A DNA stretch of 64,000 bases from positions 9,539,214 through 9,603,213 of the forward strand of contig CM061231.1 in assembly GCA_030844895.1 (NCBI GenBank), given 5' to 3'. The DNA is from Ambrosia x helenae. Lineage: Eukaryota; Streptophyta; Magnoliopsida; Asterales; Asteraceae. This document shows positions 23,572 to 35,483 of the stretch, one piece after another. A program made the position numbers and the translations under genes. The notes beneath the pieces are model-generated. The model saw only the letters and a program-made list of their open reading frames with translations. It had not been told where the DNA came from and did not search any database. Numbering within the stretch: position 1 is the stretch's first letter; every line of letters begins with the position of its first letter.

Positions 23572-25662
23572 ATATTCCCAGTTTATTTGCTAGCCGATCT
23601 TGATGAATGTTGGCTACTAGAGCGGGTAAGATGAGCGGATTGAGTTGAGTTGGTAACGGGTCAAAACGGGTATGGGTTAAAACAAATTTTTGGTGTTGTA
23701 TGGGTCGGGTTGGGTTGACATGCATACATTTTTTTGTTCAGTTTCTGTAAGTAGCTAATGGTGAAGTAATAATAATATATTTTTTTAAAAAAATAAAATG
23801 ATTCAGGAGAATCTAGGCATGAAATAGCATGCTTTGGAGACTTTCAACCCATGTGAAACTGTTTCCTTTTCAGTTGTTTTTTTTGGTTTGGCCGTTTGAC
23901 ATGTATTGATTAAACAATAACATGAAACTGACCATTTATTATAAATGGGTTGCATTGCACCTCTAATTGACTACAACCCATGACAATGCAGATTGCGGAT
24001 TCGGTGCTAAAGGTACAAGTCAGGAAACACTTGCTACCTGACATATCCAGCATAACAGATCCATTTTTGTTGAACTGTACAGATGTTGAGGCTCATGGGG
24101 TTTTTACTATTTAAACTTGGTACTTGCAAGAAATACAGCTTCAGATGCGAACCAAAGTTTCAACCCCCACCCACACACACATATCCCACCACATCCACAA
24201 CACGTAATTCTGCTGTATTGGAGGTTTGTTTTCGTTTTTACAGTTTTTTTTATTCGTGTGATTTACTTGATGTAAGAATGTATTGTAAATGGCGGTTTCT
24301 TATGTTCTCATTTGATTAGTAGAATAAACTTTCAACATTCATGATTTGTTGGGCAATGTGGGTCATGGGATTCGACTGATCAAAAACATCATGGATTGGG
24401 TTAGACAGGTTTACGGTCTTCACTTGTGACCCCAACCAGAAGTGTCCCTGCTCGTGTTTCCTATTCTTCTGTGTACATTAAACTGACAGGCATCCATGCA
24501 GATTTATATGGTGCAGTCTTGTGGGGCGTTTTTGTTTTTATTGGTTTGCAAAAGTTATTTATAGATAGAAGAGGCAGGCATTCATGATTCAACTCACGTC
24601 TCATTTAGGAAATTTCACAATTAGTCCCCGTGGCTTGGTCAAACCATACATTTGCGGTTACTTGGTTTTTATTTTGAAACAAGTTTGGGGAGTTATTCTA
24701 TGCATGAATGTGAATGAAACAATTTTAAGGAAAATGAGATCATGAAGTAGTAGCTTGCTTGTGGACCTTGTGAGCAAGACTAGGCTACATATCTCAAGAT
24801 AGGATGACACATGCCATAAAAGGCGAAATGCTTAATGGCCTTGACTGAGTATGTTGGATGTATAAAAGTAAGATGTCTAAAGTAATAAGGAGTTGCAAAG
24901 CTTGGGACTATTAAACTTGAATCTTGATCCAAGCCTGATTGGGTTCAGTAAATGTGTTGGTCAAAACGTAATAAGAAAAGTATCGCAAGAAGTTTGGGAG
25001 TATTAGACTTGAATCATGATCCAACCGAAGCGTCGCCTGCCACCCCCCCATCCCAAACCAACAACCCCGATTTGACCTTAACTGCCGCTTGCCGTTGCGC
25101 CTTGTACGTTGACACCACCTAACCAACACACCAATCCGAACGCAGTCTGACTGCCAACCGGATGTTGACCCAGACCCAACTGAAGACTAGACCCATACTG
25201 CCTAGAAGTTGGGTCAGTGGGGAGCCAGGTCAAGACGATGATGCGGGTCAGGTTGGATCGAGACGGTGCCTGGACATTGGGTCCGCAATGGTCCGAGTGA
25301 ATGGATTTAAAGAACGAATATCGAATCTGTATATTTAAAGAATTACTTTAGCTTCCCTAAAATTGTTTCTTATGTTAGGGATGGTGACGGAGTAGTAATT
25401 TAGCTTATTTCCCTAAAATTTAGAGATGTGTAAATGCTGAATATTAATCATTGTTATCAACATTCGAATCTTTTCAACATAATTGAAAGTCTTCTAAATT
25501 AACCAAAATTTCCAACGCGTGGGCCTATCACCCTATGGAATCTTTAATATATTCATTGTGTTCCCATTCAAGGCCAATACTTCCAAAACTAAGTCCTTTT
25601 CAACATTGATTGTACACTTCATATTTGATTGTTAACGACCCTCTAGTTTGGATAAAGAAACA
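23572..25662. other. Interval between O-fucosyltransferase and TNL1
   Basis: Holds the 3' UTR of the glycosyltransferase, GGGTTGGGT-type words at 23640-23720, a segment at 24000-24106 conserved in the second copy (42979-43085) after a CAG acceptor, and the TNL1 promoter. Most of 24310-25650 can be aligned with 43245-43435, 45706-46541 and 54858-55440, forming part of the segmental duplication. No separate gene recognised. Confidence 0.6.
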
Positions 25663-28600
25663 ATGGCATATTGCAAGTCTTATCCATATGCATCATCTTC
25701 TGTACCAACTGGGAGATGGAAATATGATGCCTTTTTGAGCTTTAGAGGCGAGGATACTCGCTACACTTTCGTAGATCATCTTTATGCAGCTCTAGTACAA
25801 AGAGGAATATGCGTGTTTAAGGATGATGAGGAGCTCAAAAAAGGTAAAGCGATTTCTCCAGAACTCCTGAAAGCTATTGAAGAGTCAAGGTTTGCAGTGG
25901 TTGTGTTCTCAAAAAATTATGCCAACTCGTCATGGTGTTTGGCGGAGCTGGCCAAGATCATGGAATGGCATAATCGGATGGGACAAAGGGTGATACCAGT
26001 GTTTTATCATGTCGATCCATCTGATTTTCGTGGGCAGAAGAACGATATTGATGTTTTCTTTCAGAAACATGAGGAGGAGTTTAGAGAAGAGATGGATAAA
26101 GTGAACGAGTGGAGGGAAGCTTTAACATCCACAGCCAATTTATCTGGCTTGCATATCTCCAAAACCTTCAAACAGTAAGTAGACTTTTCCTTCATCTGTG
26201 GCTGTAATTCAATTCAAGTAGTTCTAAGAACTATGTATACTAATGTAACTTACCAATCAAGAATCGAACAAAGCATAGATTTTACTATAAAGTTCCTTAA
26301 CTAGTAGGGAATTCAAATCTTTAATTACTTTTTGTCCATATCTAGTTCAAGTGATATAATCTTGTTATATATAGAAAAACTAGATTATACCCCGGAAGCG
26401 TCCCAGGTTAATAAATCTAATATGACACCACATCAATTTTACATATGAAATAGACAGATGTGCTTTACAGTTACATGCATGAAAGCTCCGGGTAGCACCT
26501 AACCTAAAAGAATTAACAATGTATCTCCAATGTTAACGCCTAACCTTAAACAATGTATAATTCTAATGTTAACATCTAATCTAAAACAATGTATAACTCT
26601 AATATTAATACCTAACCTAAAACAATGTACAACTCTAATGCTAACATCTAACCTAAAACAATGTACAACTCTAATGCTAACATCTAACCTAAAACAATGT
26701 ATAACTCAAATGTAACTATAATATTAACACCTATCCTAAAGGCTAAAAAAATATACAACTCTAGCATACTAATATTGGTACCTAACTTAAAACAATGTAT
26801 AACTCTAGTATTAACACATATCATAAAGGCTTAAAAAATGCATAATTCTAATATCAATATTCAATACTTAACCTAAAATAGTCGATTTTTCTCCGTTTTT
26901 TATATAGCACTATGTTACTCGTTGGGAAGAGAATAAAACGCTCGTTAATTTGGTGTAATTTTTTTCTTTAAAAAATCTCATATATAAAAGATATTAACGT
27001 TTAAAATTACGGGAGGAAACAAAAGAGAAAAATCTAATTTTGTTTTTAAATATTTTTTTTGACTAAAATCACTTAATGCCACATAGGCATGCCACCTGGC
27101 ACACTTAATAAGGAGGTTGGTCTCTTTGAATGCCATGTAAGATTTATTGCTTTAGTTATATATATATATATATATGTATATATAAGTGGTCAGTTGACCA
27201 TGGATCACATTCGATCAAACATTCATCACACTACCATAAACATATGTCACTTAAGCTTATTAAAAGTTGTGTTAAATTTACAGGGGTGAATCTACGTATA
27301 TCAAAAAGATTGTGGAAGAAATCTTAGCTGATGTACAACTTTCTTATATGGATAGAAATTTAGTAGGCATCAACTCTCATATGGATGCATTAAATTCTCT
27401 ATTGAGAACAGAAGAAAATGACAAAGTGCGCATAGTAGGGATACATGGAATGGGAGGAATTGGCAAGACAACTATTGCCAAAGCTTTGTTTACAAGAATC
27501 GCTTGTAAGTTTGAGGCTAGTTGCTTTGTGAAAGATGTTAGGGAGAATAGTTCAAATAAAAGAGATATATGTGCGTTACAAGAAAAGGTTCTAAGGAGAT
27601 TCTGTTAACGAATCACAATTTTAATTTTTTGGATCCTGATGATGGAGCCAACATGATACGAGAAAGATTTCTTCACAAAAAAGTTCTTATTGTTTTTGAT
27701 GATCTGGACAATGTTAAGCAGTTAGAGTTCCTATCTGCAACACATGACTCGTTTGGTCCAGGAAGTAGAATCATGATCACTACAAGAAACGAACAATTGT
27801 TGTCCAATGCTGATGCCAAGTACAAACCAGATTGTTTGTTAATGCATGAAGCTCTTGAGTTGTTTAGCAGGCATGCTTTCAAAAGGACTAGCCCTCCAGA
27901 AGGGTATGAAGGGTTGTCTTGTCGTGCCATTCGCTATGCTAGCTATCTTCCTTTAGCTGTGAAAGTTTTGGGCTCTTTCTTTCATGGGAGGAAGGCAGGT
28001 GTGTGGGAAAGTGCTTTCAATAGATTATCCAAAGCCCCAAATGTTGAGATTTTTGAGACATTTAAGTTAAGTTTCGACGGGTTAGATGATTCTGAGAAGA
28101 ATATATTCCTAGATGTTGCTTGCTTCTTCAAGGGAAAACATGTACAACATGTAACTCATGTACTCGAGGGTTGTGGTTTTGACCCACAGATAGGGATAAG
28201 TGTTCTTATTGAGAAGTCTCTAATCACCATTTCTAATAATGAAATATGTATGCATGATCTCATACAAGAAATGGGTTTGCACATAGTTCGTGAGAGTTTC
28301 CCAAATAGCAGGCTATGGCATCTCGATGATATCCACGAGTCCTTGAAAAATAACCGGGTAATAAATCTCTCTCTTGTTAAACTTGGTTCGTATCTCCTAA
28401 CCCAATCGGCCCGTAATCCTGCTCGATGAATTGTTCAATAATAGCGAGTTTTTTCTTCTTAGGGCATTCACATCCCCTCCACCATTTTATACCCTATAAT
28501 ATAACAAAAAATCATACTTTTCAAAATTTATCTCTCATTTTAGAAAAACCTTCAACATCCCCTCTACCATATTTACCTTTCTCTTACTCACAAACACTTA

Positions 28601-31600
28601 TTTTATTATATTCCTCATTAAAATACATTCACAATAATTTAATGGAGGTGAATAGTAGCTTTTTATAAATAAAAAAACTAGAAGATGGATTTTTCAAAAT
28701 ATAAAGATGGGTATAAAATGGTGGATGGGATGTAGGGTGTTTTTAGTAAGGTATTTTATTTTTTTTATTTTATTTTAGAGATGAGAGGAGGTTTGATGGA
28801 GGGGGTATGAATGCTGTTATTGAGTTGATAGTGAAAGATACAAGTTGAAAAGTAAAACAAATAGACTTTAATGCTTGAGCTACTTGACCTACAACCAATC
28901 CTTGTACTACAGAATTAAACTAATTCAAATGCTAACAATACTTTTCTAAACGTATACTAGACAATTACTAAAATAGTACGTTTTTCTTACAGTGAGTAAA
29001 GGTGCCTTCTATGTTTGAATCTTTGTTTCAGAAACTTAAAGCAATTGAAGCAATCATGGTGTCCGATAAGCAATATGATATTGACGATTATGAGGAGAAT
29101 GTGGGTTTTAGTGCCAATGTTTTTGAACGCATGAAGAATCTTCGCATACTTGATATTAGAGGCAAATTTACTTCTAGTGAGCCTACGTTTTTTCCTCATA
29201 ACTTACGCTGGCTTTATTGGAGTGAGTACCCTTTTTCTTCTCTATCGATGGCACGGATGAGTAAGCTCGTCGGTCTTGAAGTAGTTGGCGGCAGTATTAA
29301 ACAATTTTGGAATGGACAAAAGGTAATTAACAAATGTGACCATATTCTTAGCAATAAATTTGAGTCATAGTTTGTCATGCATTGATATACCCCCACAATA
29401 TTTAGCTCATTTTACACTATTTCCATGGTTTTTGAAACCCGGACCGGACCGGCCGGTTCGACCGGTCGGACCGGGATCCGGAGAGTGGGCCGGGCCGGGT
29501 CACACAAACAGACCGGAGTTGCAAAGGACCGGGCGGTTCGATCGGCAACCGGGAGGTCGGACCGGGAACCGTTGTATTGGACCGGACCGGACGTTGGTTT
29601 TTTTTAAACCTTTGAATAAAACTAAGTGTTTACCTGGAACTGCTTCATTTGTTGCTGCTAGTGGCGATAGTGGTAAGCTTTGAGGTGAACTGTGGTAGTG
29701 TTGGTTGCTGTTGTAGAAAAGAAAAGCTGAAGGTCCCAATCAACAACAGAGAAGAAAAGAAGATAAAGGCGATGACTTCTGTTGGTGAGAGAAAGTGAGA
29801 TGTTTATATTGGTGTGGTTACATTCTATTTTTTATTATTTTAAATAAAAATAATTAAGTAAAATAAATAAATAAAAAGTAATAAACGTGTGTTGTATGAG
29901 GGAGTGGCAGTTGGCCTCCACAAGAATTATAGTATTGGTATGTGAATTTTTTTATGGTTTTTATGAATTTTTAGGAATTTTATATATTTTTTTATAATAT
30001 TTTAATGTTCTCCGGTTCTTAAAACCGGTTCGACCGGTTCGACCAGTGAACCGGTAAGCAGGCCGGTTCGACGTCCGGTCCGGTTCTGAAAACCTTGCTA
30101 TTTTCTTAGCATATACTCACATAATCTGGTACTTAGAAATCGGATGTCACAAATTGATAAACACATTTTTAGATGTGACAAATTCTAAATTTCTAAACAC
30201 TTAAAAGTTGTGAACAATATTTTTTTATCTTCAAATTAAGTATTTTTTTTTATTTACAAATGATCTGGATATTATATAACACAAAAACAACCAATTACAA
30301 GTGACACGTAGGTAAACGGGCCACAAGTTGCGCCGCTACCCCTTTTTGTATTGCAAAACTTACTCTATTGAAAACAAAACATTGGCCCTTAGCAGCCAGA
30401 GAAGTTGTAGAGTTTTTCTTGGATTATATAGCACATGGCTTATACAGGTGAAGAAGTTATACATGTTTATAAGTGTGAACAATGCCACAAAGATTAATGC
30501 ATTTTGTTAAGCGTGAAGGTGATAAATGTGTATCTTTATTTTTTTATAAAAGGAAGTGACACGCAACGAAATTTATTAAAACAAATAAAAGAATACAAAA
30601 GTGTACGCGTTACCTCACCTCAAGGGTATTCCAACACCACAACGTAAACCTATCTTTGGGCCTAATAGTGGACACGAAACTCCCGACCCACCTAAACCTA
30701 ACTTGGTACCACATACAATCCAACTGATCACACGAAACCTAACCATTCATTTTCTAAAGTTAGCCCATCCTTGGTCAAGTTGAGAGCACAATACAACCCA
30801 TTATCCTATCCATCATATACCTGTACCATCTACACTTGTATGCTACAATCACAATAAAAAAGGAATAAAACTCAAGAATCATACAAACTACACCATATAC
30901 TAATATGGTATCAAAAACACCATTGATGCACAATGATTTCAATGTCTCATCATTATCTGGCTTTTATTTTTAATAGAGTAGGTTTTGCTATTCAAAAGTA
31001 GGTGGCGGCGCAACTTGTTGCCTGCTTACCAGCCGTCCACTTGTAATGTGTTGATTTTAATTTAATGAAATGCAAAACTAAGGGAACATGCCACTTTGGT
31101 CCTGTTTTAATAGCCCGGGCTTTTGTTTTTCACATTTAAATGGTAATATTTGTTAGCTTGTGTTTACATAATAAACAAGAGTCCTTTACTGGGACTCAAT
31201 TCCATGTGTAACGTTGACTAAAATCATGTTCGTTTCTATCTACGTTAATAGGTTATGCCAAACTTGAAGTTCTTAAAACTTCAACAGTTAGACAGCCTGA
31301 CAACACTTCCAGATGTCTCAGGGGCTCCAAACATTGAGAAGTTGTTTTTGTACAGTTGTACGAATTTAGTTGAGGTTCACGAGTCTCTTGGATCTCACAA
31401 AAAGATTTACAACTTGACCATTAGTGGTTGTGAGAGGCTAAAGCATCTGCCATCCACGTTTGAGATGGAATCCTTAAGGTATCTAAAGCTCGTTAAATGC
31501 TCAAGTCTTGAGAGATTTCCAGACGTGTCCCCATGCATGGTAAACCTATCATTTATAGATCTTGATTATTGTTCTAGTATGGAGGAATTGCCATCATCCT

Positions 31601-32681
31601 TTAGACATCTTTCTCACCTAGGCTATTTGAATCTAAGAAGACATGCAAGTTTTAGGAACATCAACATTCCAAGGTCCATCAGTTTACATACTCTGACAAA
31701 CATGTGTTCCTTGAGAACACTAAATCTTAGTTGTAGACAATTAGAAAGTGAAGACTTCCCCAAAGATCTTCAAGCGTTTTCCTACTTAGAAAATTTGGAC
31801 CTGAGTGGAAACAATAAATTAATCCGATTACCTACAAGCTTCTCCTATCTTTCAAGTCTGAGGAGGTTAAACCTGAATGATTGTCGCCGACTTCAAATTT
31901 TGCATGCTCTCCCATCAAAAATAAAAGTATTACAGGCAAACAATTGCTGCTCTCTGGAAAAGATAGACGGTCTATCAAAAGAGTATTGACTGCTGGTATC
32001 GAGTTTCCTTCATCAATTGCCATAAACTACTAGAGGATCAAGTTAATGAAAGACACCTTAATAAGATGTTGCAGCAATCACTCCTTAAGGTGGCCTATTT
32101 TTATTTCCATTTATTAACTCTTTTCTAATTTTATCTTATTTATTTCTATCCATCTTTGCATAGCTTACATGTAAATAAACTATGCAAGTCTTGTAAAAAT
32201 ATTTACTTAAGAAAAATTTGATGATTATATGTTTTTTTTTTGTTGAATACAGAGATGTGACGTTGTAGACCATCCGCTAACGATTGGTATTCCTGGAACC
32301 AACATTCCAAGATGGTTCAAAGAAGAACAACCTGGGCACAAAATAAGATTGATGATACCTCCCAAATGCCATACCCAAATAATTGGGATTGCGGTATGTG
32401 GTGTCTTTCCAGGGGAATGGCAGGGGGATCGACATAGTCCATGTTTTAGCGTCTCGTTTAGAAAGGATGGAATGAGCAATAGTCAGAAAGAGGTTGTTTG
32501 TACTAATGCATCTAAGAGTGGGAATAGGTGGATTTCCTATAGACCATTTAGTACCTTTCGGGGTTTTCAGCGTGAAGATTGGTCTGGTCTACGCATTTCA
32601 ATAACTGGTGTAGGTGGTGAAAAAGCAATAAGATGCGCAACACGACTTATATACAAACAAGATATGGTATTTATTCGATAA
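25663..32681 (+). CDS. TIR-NB-ARC-LRR immune receptor (TNL1), five exons
   Basis: Exons: 25663-26174 (TIR), 27284-28357 (NB-ARC), 29032-29322, 31252-32089 (LRR), 32253-32681 (C-terminal). Start chosen at MAY.., conserved with TNL2. TIR: DAFLSFRGEDTR, FKDDEEL, and SSWCLAEL with the conserved Glu of TIR NADases. NB-ARC: GMGGIGKTT P-loop, kinase-2 VLIVFDDLD, GSRIMITTRN, LPLAVKVLGSFF, FLDVACFFKG, MHDLIQEMG. LRRs carry ECSSLE-like repeats; the last exon (PLTIGIPGTNIPRWF..., IIGIAVCGVFPGE) is the C-JID domain that helps TNLs bind effectors. Predicted about 1047 residues. Two single-base breaks: a missing G near 27595 (TNL2 has GGG) and an extra base near 31985 giving a premature TGA at 31987. Each is intact in the paralogue, so either recent decay or assembly error. 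A role in pathogen recognition is inferred from family. Confidence 0.92.
26380..27184 (-). mobile_element. Non-autonomous Helitron in TNL1 intron 1 (H3)
   Basis: Minus strand: 3' end hairpin (CTGGGACGCTTCCGGGG) before CTAG at 26383-26380. The 5' end is blurred by an AT microsatellite (27160-27184). TNL2 has the uninterrupted site (GAAAAAAGTGGTCAG near 56154). Inside, about 26520-26840, an imperfect ~39-bp unit with ACCTAAAACAATGTATAAC is repeated; the same unit occurs in the Helitron at 60818-61464. Confidence 0.8.
28462..28816. mobile_element. Tourist-like MITE in TNL1 intron 2
   Basis: Inverted ends GGGCATTCACATCCCCTCC and GGAGGGGGTATGAATGCTG flanked by TTA (28459-28461, 28817-28819). TNL2 intron 2 carries the unfilled site TTCTTCTTATTGAAC, with a single TTA. 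This proves the boundaries and shows insertion after the TNL duplication. Confidence 0.92.
29323..31251 (+). other. TNL1 intron 3 (1.9 kb)
   Basis: Donor AAG|GTAATT, acceptor AATAG|GTT. The matching TNL2 intron is 598 bp; the excess is the 29425-30097 element plus extra unassigned sequence around 30110-30330 and 30610-30850. No gene seen. Confidence 0.7.
29425..30097. mobile_element. hAT-type self-complementary element, CCGGTTCGACCGG word type
   Basis: Ends ATGGTTTTTGAAACCCGGAC and GTCCGGTTCTGAAAACCTTG are imperfect inverted repeats. Flanks CTATTTCC (29417-29424) and CTATTTTC (30098-30105) match in seven of eight positions, and TNL2 has one copy (CTGTTTTC, near 58147) with no element. The arms are GC-rich CGGTTCGACCGG words; the centre is AT-rich and noncoding. 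Confidence 0.85.
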
Positions 32682-33136
32682 ATTACAACTTTATCCCCAT
32701 GATCACCAGAGACCAAACTTCACAGTTTTTGATGCCCTCAACAAGTATTACTTTACAAAGTGATATGTTCTTCTTACGAGGCCATGTACACATAAAATGA
32801 ATGTGCACATGATGGAGATCGATTGTTTGTAAGGCTATAAAAGCCACTGTTGGTTTGAGTAAAAGGCATGAATGAAAATGAATTAAGCTTGTTCTTCCTT
32901 TGATTCTCTCTGCTTTATTCTATATTCTTTGACTACTAAATTGGTACATATTTATTGGTATTAGAGTTGTCATGATCTCCCTGGACCCATGGCCGCACAT
33001 TCTCTATCCGAAACCGAGTTCTATAACTGGATGAAGGAACCTTTTGAGAGATTCGAGTCTCAGTTGCAAACCATCTTCAACGAGCTCCAATCGATCCGAT
33101 CAACGTGAAAAACCCTATAAAACCATATCATATCAT

Positions 33137-33311
33137 CAGTGGCGAAGTTTGAATTTTAAGATGGTAGGGGCCGAAAGTCACAAGACCCAAATTTACGTAA
33201 TATCATATCATATCACAAGACTTGAGCCAAAAAACGGGGAAATTTGCACTATTGAGCCAAAAAAACGGTGGGGGTAGGGGCACCCCCGGGCCCTTCTTGA
33301 GCTTCCCCCTG
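33137..33311. mobile_element. hAT-type MITE, 175 bp
   Basis: Ends CAGTGGCGAAGTTTGA and AGCTTCCCCCTG, flanks CATATCAT (33129-33136) and CATATCAC (33312-33319), seven of eight matching. Same class as 5181-5361. Confidence 0.8.
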
Positions 33312-33370
33312 CATATCACCACCTGCTTCCGCTCCCGAACCAATACTCGCAGCAATTGCCATGAAACCAA

Positions 33371-34041
33371 CTAGGGGTGTTCAGAAAAACCGCAAACCAA
33401 ATAAAAACCGAACCGTAACCGTAACCGAAAAAACCAATCCGAACAACGAATTTGGTTTTTGGTTTGGTTTTTAACCGAAACCGAATTGCTTATTCGGTGT
33501 TTGGTTTGGTTTTACATTTTTTTATTTGTTTTATTTGTTTATTTGGATAACCGAATAAACCGGTAAAATAATTAATTATTAAATAAAAATAATAATATTT
33601 AATAACTCATATAATATATAAGCCCAAAATATTAAACCGAACCCAAATTAAATAAAGCCCACCAATTTATAGAGGTAATAATCTGAGTATAAACTAGTAA
33701 ACTCGGGTTCATTTTACTATTTCTAATTTTTATGATTCTGTTTGCGTGGTTTGATTTTTTGGTTTATATTTATTGCAAACTTTCTTTTCGGATTTTGGAA
33801 CATATAGGTATATAAGTTAGAGAAAAAAAAAACTTCGTTTCAATTTGGTTTGTTTGGTTGAATTTTGTTTGTTTGGTTTTAAACCGAAACCAAACCGAAT
33901 TCAATTTGGTTGAATTTGGTTTGGTTTTCATATTCTTAATTTGGTTTGGTTGGTTTTTGGTTTGAGTAAAAAATTTTGAAAACCTAATAAACCGAATCGA
34001 ATAAACCAAATAAACCGTAAACCGAACCGATGAACACCCTG
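33371..34041. mobile_element. hAT-type self-complementary element, CCGAAAACC/TTTGGTTTGG word type
   Basis: Ends CTAGGGGTGTTCAG and CGATGAACACCCTG are inverted; flanks GAAACCAA (33363-33370) and AAAACCAA (34042-34049) match in seven of eight. The arms are AAACCGAAACC, TTTGGTTTGG and complements. Long minus-strand frames here are by-products of the words. Confidence 0.8.
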
Positions 34042-34200
34042 AAAACCAACCCCAAAACCCGCACCGACAGCCAACCTTTTGCACCCTTCCAACCCGTGAC
34101 TCAAGTTTCTACCCCTTCGGTTCAACCTACACTAAAACCATCGCCGTCACTTGACCCGTTTTGCACTGCACTCATCCTGAAACCGGGCACCTAACTTGTC

Positions 34201-34756
34201 TCTCCCTTTGGTTGTAAAAATATGGCGTTTTACCTATTTCATTTGATAGCTCCAAAATCATCAGAGTCCCATGAGAAGGAAATGCAAAATGCAAGATCCA
34301 CAACTGAAGCATCTTTACTTAACTGGGTTTACATAGGTTGTGAGATATCTAGGGATGAAGATGATCCAATAAGGGGTTCGTGAATGGGCCATAAGGAGAT
34401 CTGAGTGGCGTCCACCATGGCACTTGATTGGAAACGGCTCCGAATGCTACCGTACAAGTGAATATTGTTTTTTGTTTTACGTATATATTCGATTTAATCC
34501 CGAGCGACCCAAATCAATTTTTACACCAACCACATAGGTAACCTGAAAAAGAGAAAGATGTGTATATACATTTCTCGTGAAGTTGAACAACTACTGTGCC
34601 ACCAACAGAGCACAGCAGATGGTATTGAGTTTCTATGCAACAATGAGAAATACAAATCAGATTTTGAGGTGCTTTTTAGGATGCTCTATAAAGGAGATGA
34701 TGGATTTGTCCATTGATTTTGCACCTAAGTTTGGACACAAGTCTCATTGTTTCACT
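34201..34756. other. TNL1 3' flank and duplication junction
   Basis: 34480-34540 (TATTCGATTTAATCCCGAGC, ACACCAACCACAT) matches the TNL2 3' flank near 60267-60330, marking the end of duplication unit 1. A frame at 34577-34762 has no recognised family. Confidence 0.5.
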
Positions 34757-34888
34757 ATTTGATGATTTTGTTTCTTGTGCAGGCTGTTCAGCTGAGTAAG
34801 TTTGATTACAGACTTGCTAACAAGTTGGAGCCTGATCTTCAAAAGCTTAGATGCAGGGTAAACTACCATGCTTTAAAATTCACTGATG
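34757..34888 (+). pseudogene. Second O-fucosyltransferase copy, exon 7 remnant
   Basis: About 25 bp of intron plus acceptor TTGTGCAG, then GCTGTTCAGCTGAGTAAGTT and onwards nearly identical to exon 7 of the complete gene (one change, GAG-ACT to GAG-CCT), ending abruptly at TTCACTGAT. Exons 1-6, the rest of exon 7 and exon 8 are missing. The rest of this copy lies at 41154-43230, beyond retrotransposon fragments. Confidence 0.9.
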
Positions 34889-34924
34889 TTGAGGCCCCTT
34901 CGGATCTTGGATCAATCTTTGATG

Positions 34925-35232
34925 AACATCAAATAGGTTAGGAGTATGCATCAGAATTGATGCAGGGAATCATGTATATAGAACAGAAGGTGGAGGATTT
35001 CGATAATATGCACACAAACTAATATTATCCACACAAATACAAATGATACATATGAGGGTATTTATACCCAAAGTACTTCACGGTTATTTAACCATTTTAT
35101 GAACTAATCGACACAACTAAAAAAATACAACCGACATGCCTATTAACTTTGGCACAAATTCTGTTCTTTGACTTTTTTCGGTTGACTTTGATACAATATG
35201 AATTTCTTGATTATAATCTTCCAACATTCACG
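34925..35232 (-). mobile_element. Probable copia 3' LTR (element A)
   Basis: On the minus strand a purine tract GATTAGGGGCG precedes TGAATGTTGGAAGATTATAA at 35232, the usual copia polypurine tract and LTR start. The LTR's far end near 34925 is uncertain. It does not match the LTR at 40924-41153. Confidence 0.55.
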
Positions 35233-35483
35233 CCCCTAATCAACAAATTCTGATTTTGCTTACTTTGTTCATGTTCATCCTTAATTGTAGCGTCTTTTTC
35301 CTTATTCGGTTAAGCAATTCATATCCGACTTATGACTTTGACTCTCCGGATGCTTTTGATCAAGATTGAAGCGGTATCATTTGGAAATTCATATCCGACT
35401 TATGACTTTGACTCTCCGGATGCTTTTATTTTGTTCTTCCTGTAGTGATTCCTCTCGATCTTCCAGCATAACCTGTTCACTTG

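Larger units (their letters stand above)
32890..34200 (+). pseudogene. LTR retrotransposon relic: LTR end, primer site and gag start
   Basis: TTGGTATTAGAG near 32953 resembles a degenerate tRNA-Met primer site. Soon after, an ATG at 32989 opens MAAHSLSETEFYNWMK..., with FERFESQLQTIFNELQSIR, typical of a plant retrotransposon gag N-terminus. The frame is split by two hAT-type elements (33137-33311 and 33371-34041), and residual Pro/Thr-rich sequence continues at 34042-34190. It is absent downstream of TNL2, so it arrived after duplication. Confidence 0.5.

Noticed and set aside
26530..26715. Plus-strand frame with repeated NLKQC peptide
   Set aside because: Comes from the ~39-bp repeats inside Helitron H3.
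33770..34125. Minus-strand frames rich in KPNQTN
   Set aside because: Translate TTTGGTTTGG words of the 33371-34041 element.
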